This document shows positions 34,173 to 36,266 of a stretch of 36,266 nucleotides of DNA, piece after piece. This DNA comes from Thermohalobaculum sp964576075 (GTDB taxonomy: Bacteria; Pseudomonadota; Alphaproteobacteria; Rhodobacterales; Rhodobacteraceae). A model generated the notes under the pieces. The model saw only the letters and a program-made list of their open reading frames with translations, ran no database searches and was not told the DNA's origin. Numbering within the stretch: the first letter of the stretch is position 1; the number at the start of each line of letters is the position of its first letter. The stretch lies in NCBI GenBank assembly GCA_964576075.1, contig CAZNTX010000034.1, forward strand, positions 1 to 36,266, given 5' to 3'. Position numbers and translations under genes: made by a program.

Positions 34173-35546
34173 TCAGGCGCCGAGCGGGTCCTCGACGCGG
34201 TGGCCGCAGCCCTTGCGCGGGCAGAGCCGGCAGGTGGTGCCGACCTCCTCGGCCGCGACCGCCTCGAGCCCGTCGCCATAGACGGTGCGCGTCGCGTCCG
34301 CCTCCGAGAGGACGATCATGTCGGTCACGAGATCGCGCGGCGCGCCGAAGCGGGCGGGGCCGACGGGGCGCGCCCGGGCGACGAAGACGAAGCGCTGCCC
34401 CGTCGGGAAGGCGGCGAGTTGGCGGAGCGTGCGCTCGGGCGCCGCCTGCGCGCGCGAGAGCGCCCAGAGCGGGCAGAGCGCGGCGAGGCGGACCGGGTGG
34501 AACCCCCGGATCGCCCGCAGATCGAGGAGCGCGCCCGCGGCGTTGGCCGCGGCATAGCCGAAGCGGGGGCGCCCCTCGCCGGGGGGGAGCGCCGTGAGCC
34601 TCCGGCAGACGAGGCCGGGATCGCGCCCGGTCTCCTCGGAGAGCGCCTCGATGTCGTAGCGATGGGCCTCGGCGGCGGCGGCGAAGGCGGTCTCGGGCGC
34701 GCGGGCGGCATCGGCGGCATAGGCGAGGAGCGCGGCGCGCAGGCGCGCCCGGGCCTGTGCGGTGTCGGCCGCCTCCGCCTCGGCGACGAGGCGGTCGATC
34801 ACCCCGCCGGCGCGGCGCTCGGCCGTCTCTCGGGCGGCGGCCTCGGTCTCGGCGGGGGGGCCGTCGAGCGCGGCCTCGATGGCGGCGAACCGGTGGGCGT
34901 TGTCCTCGAAGAAGGCCTCGACGGCGTCGGTCGGCGTCACCTGCCGCTCGGGCGTCGCGGCCTTGTCGAAATAGCCGGCGAGCGCCTCGGCGATGTCGGA
35001 GAGGCTGCGGCTCTCCTCGGCGAGGATCGCGCGGAAGCGGGCGGACTGGGCCGGCTCGATATCGGCGACGCTCTCCAGGATCTCGGCGGTGGAGCGGATG
35101 GCGGCGATGCGGGTCAGCATCCGGTGCACCGCCTCGCCGAGAAAGGGGTCGTGGGTCAGCCGGTCGGCGAAGGCGCGCACCAGGGCGGCCTGGTCGCGCT
35201 CGGACCGGGCGAGGGCCCCGAGCGCGCGGGCCCAGCCCGGATAGCGCCCGATGAGCTCGCCGGCGGCGTCGGTCTCGATCCCGAGGCCGGCGAGGCGGGG
35301 ATCGGCGGCGATGTCCTCGAGCGCCTGGTGCAGCCGGCGCTCGGCGGCGCCGTCGAGCTCGGAGGGGCGGAGATCGAGGGCGGCGGCGATGTCGGAGAGG
35401 CGCTTGCCGGCGATTCCCCGCCGGTTGCGCTCGATGAGGTTGAGATAGGAGGCCGAGATGCCGACGCGCCGGGCGAGATCGGCCTGGGTGAGGCCGAGGG
35501 CGCGCCTGCGCTCGCGGATCCTGGCCCCGACGATGCTGCGGGCCAT
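34173..35546 (-). CDS. ScfR-type short-chain acyl transcriptional regulator
   Basis: This 457-residue DNA-binding regulator has an N-terminal XRE-type helix-turn-helix (about 5-62: IRERRRALGLTQADLARRVGISASYLNLIERNRRGI). A large helical middle region follows, and the C-terminal domain has MIVLSEADATRTVYGDG and a cysteine cluster CRLCPRKGCGHRVEDP, the marker of the ScfR/RamB family (DUF2083). Such proteins sense acyl-CoA or short-chain fatty acid status and control propionate/acetate use. No HExxH metallopeptidase motif is present in the middle. ATG 35546 fits the family start, and the upstream in-frame extension lies in the AT-rich promoter region. It is divergent from a binding-protein gene it may control. 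Confidence 0.8.
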   Translation of the reverse strand: MARSIVGARIRERRRALGLTQADLARRVGISASYLNLIERNRRGIAGKRLSDIAAALDLRPSELDGAAERRLHQALEDIAADPRLAGLGIETDAAGELIGRYPGWARALGALARSERDQAALVRAFADRLTHDPFLGEAVHRMLTRIAAIRSTAEILESVADIEPAQSARFRAILAEESRSLSDIAEALAGYFDKAATPERQVTPTDAVEAFFEDNAHRFAAIEAALDGPPAETEAAARETAERRAGGVIDRLVAEAEAADTAQARARLRAALLAYAADAARAPETAFAAAAEAHRYDIEALSEETGRDPGLVCRRLTALPPGEGRPRFGYAAANAAGALLDLRAIRGFHPVRLAALCPLWALSRAQAAPERTLRQLAAFPTGQRFVFVARARPVGPARFGAPRDLVTDMIVLSEADATRTVYGDGLEAVAAEEVGTTCRLCPRKGCGHRVEDPLGA

Positions 35547-35568
35547 CGCGATTTTGCCTTGCCGCTCA

Positions 35569-35583
35569 GGCGCTTTTCGCGCC
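35569..35583 (-). promoter_or_regulatory. Hairpin in the scfR leader
   Basis: A perfect 5-bp stem (GGCGC and GCGCC) with a 5-base A-rich loop on the coding strand lies 23 bases upstream of the regulator start. It could affect translation or be part of an operator. Evidence is structural only. Confidence 0.3.
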
Positions 35584-35588
35584 GCAAT

Positions 35589-35676
35589 GTCAATTCCCCA
35601 CAAACCCTTCCAGGCATGTGAAAATTCCGTGACACAAAAAACATTGCAAGTCAATTGGTTATTGAGAGATTGACAG
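35589..35676. promoter_or_regulatory. AT-rich divergent control region with repeated GTCAAT elements
   Basis: The scfR/binding-protein spacer contains GTCAATT at 35589 and 35650, plus ATTGAC at 35669. The last two form an inverted repeat with a 13-base gap. TTGCAA at 35644 resembles the core of RamB-type operators, and TTGACA at 35671 could be a -35 box for the rightward gene. This is a plausible operator region for the ScfR-type regulator. Confidence 0.45.
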
Positions 35677-35757
35677 ACATCCGCCAAGGTAGCCGAGGGG
35701 AAACCCATGCGGGAGATGCGCGGGCCGCGTCTCCCCCAGTATCATCCGGGAGGACAA

Positions 35758-36266
35758 ATGAGCACGTTCAAGATCGACCGCCGCGGCCTTCTCAAGGGCT
35801 CCGCCGCGCTCGGCGCCGGCCTCGCCGCGCCGACCATCTTCACCAGCCAGGCCTGGGCCGCGAGCTACATGAACGAGCCGACGGGCGGCACCGTCACGCT
35901 CGGCTTCAACGTGCCGCAGACCGGCGCCTATGCCGACGAGGGCGCCGACGAGCTCCGCGCCTACCGGCTCGCCGTCAAGCACCTCAACGGCGAGGGCGAC
36001 GGCGGCATGCTCAACACCTTCGTCTACGGCAACGGCGAGAAGACCGCGCTCACGGGCAACGGCATCCTCGGCAAGAAGGTCGAATACGTCACCGGCGACA
36101 CGCAGACCAAGTCCGACGCCGCGCGCTCCTCGGCGCGCCGCATGATCGAGAAGGACGGCGTCGTGATGGTCACCGGCGGCTCCTCCTCGGGCGTCGCCGT
36201 CGCGGTGCAGGGCCTCTGCCAGGAGATGGGCATCATCTTCATGGCCGGCCTCACCCACTCCAACGA
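35758..36266 (+). CDS. ABC transporter substrate-binding protein, branched-chain amino acid type (partial)
   Basis: The reading frame is open to the window edge (169 residues seen, C terminus missing). ATG 35758 is preceded by GGGAGGA. The N terminus has a Tat-type signal (RRGLLKGSAALGAG with Arg8-Arg9) and a likely cleavage after AWA at residue 34. The mature part reads VTLGFNVPQTGAYADEGADE, then GKKVEYVTGDTQTKSDAARSSARRMIEKDGVVMVTGGSSSGVAVAV, the periplasmic-binding type I fold of LivK-like proteins. It would bind an amino acid, amide or related small nutrient. The ligand is not deducible. It diverges from the ScfR-like gene, which may regulate it. Confidence 0.82.
   Translation, partial: MSTFKIDRRGLLKGSAALGAGLAAPTIFTSQAWAASYMNEPTGGTVTLGFNVPQTGAYADEGADELRAYRLAVKHLNGEGDGGMLNTFVYGNGEKTALTGNGILGKKVEYVTGDTQTKSDAARSSARRMIEKDGVVMVTGGSSSGVAVAVQGLCQEMGIIFMAGLTHSN

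Noticed and set aside
35547..35708. N-terminal extension of the ScfR-like gene up to 35708
   Set aside because: The added residues lack family similarity, and the DNA is the AT-rich promoter region. The start at 35546 places the helix-turn-helix at the usual position.

Overview
The window is about 36 kb of very GC-rich DNA (roughly 70 percent by eye) with strong G/C third-position bias. Gene content and order (separate PurS/PurQ/small PurL, an exosortase fused to EpsI, a ScfR-type regulator, a PhnC-D-E-E transporter with a hexapeptide transferase) point to an alphaproteobacterium, most likely Rhodobacterales. That placement is inferred from family knowledge, not from a search. No rRNA, tRNA, CRISPR array, insertion sequence or phage gene was seen.

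Layout. (1) 122-2083: a 26-codon ORF with a very strong ribosome binding site, a terminator, then an RlmI-type 23S rRNA methyltransferase overlapping a PIN-domain protein. (2) 2176-7057: a phosphonate-type ABC transporter operon, phnC-phnD-phnE-phnE, ending in a hexapeptide-repeat transferase. It has a weak Pho-box candidate in front and an intra-operon hairpin after phnD. The second permease carries a large insert. (3) 7248-11468: a 1406-residue subtilisin-family protease with DUF4214-like N-terminal repeats and seven tandem PPC domains. (4) 11509-17364, minus strand: a purine cluster read as purS, zinc alcohol dehydrogenase, FkbM methyltransferase, purQ, small lipoprotein, purL, DUF6508-like protein, with most junctions overlapping or nearly so. 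A ceramidase-like (CREST) membrane protein lies just upstream at 17434-18363.

(5) 18580-30165, plus strand: an exosortase/exopolysaccharide locus. It encodes an XrtD-type exosortase-EpsI fusion, a PrsT-like TPR lipoprotein, an ExeA-like ATPase, a Wzz-type chain-length protein, a CpsD-type tyrosine kinase, a short Wza-type exporter, an outer-membrane beta-barrel and a polyprenyl-phosphate sugar transferase. This covers initiation, length control and export of a polymer plus the sorting protease. No further glycosyltransferase, flippase, polymerase or sorting substrate is visible.

(6) 30388-35546, minus strand: a sodium/solute-symporter-type sensor histidine kinase, a small two-helix membrane protein, a single-domain response regulator and a ScfR-like transcription factor. 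(7) 35758 to the end: a truncated Tat-exported periplasmic binding protein of the branched-chain amino acid type, divergent from scfR across an AT-rich region with repeated GTCAAT elements.

The most interesting points are the compact exosortase/EPS cassette without sugar-assembly genes, the multi-PPC protease with no signal peptide, the insert in the second PhnE, the two unrelated enzymes inside the purine operon with a 16-bp triplication at one gene junction, and the transporter-kinase/two-helix/receiver module.
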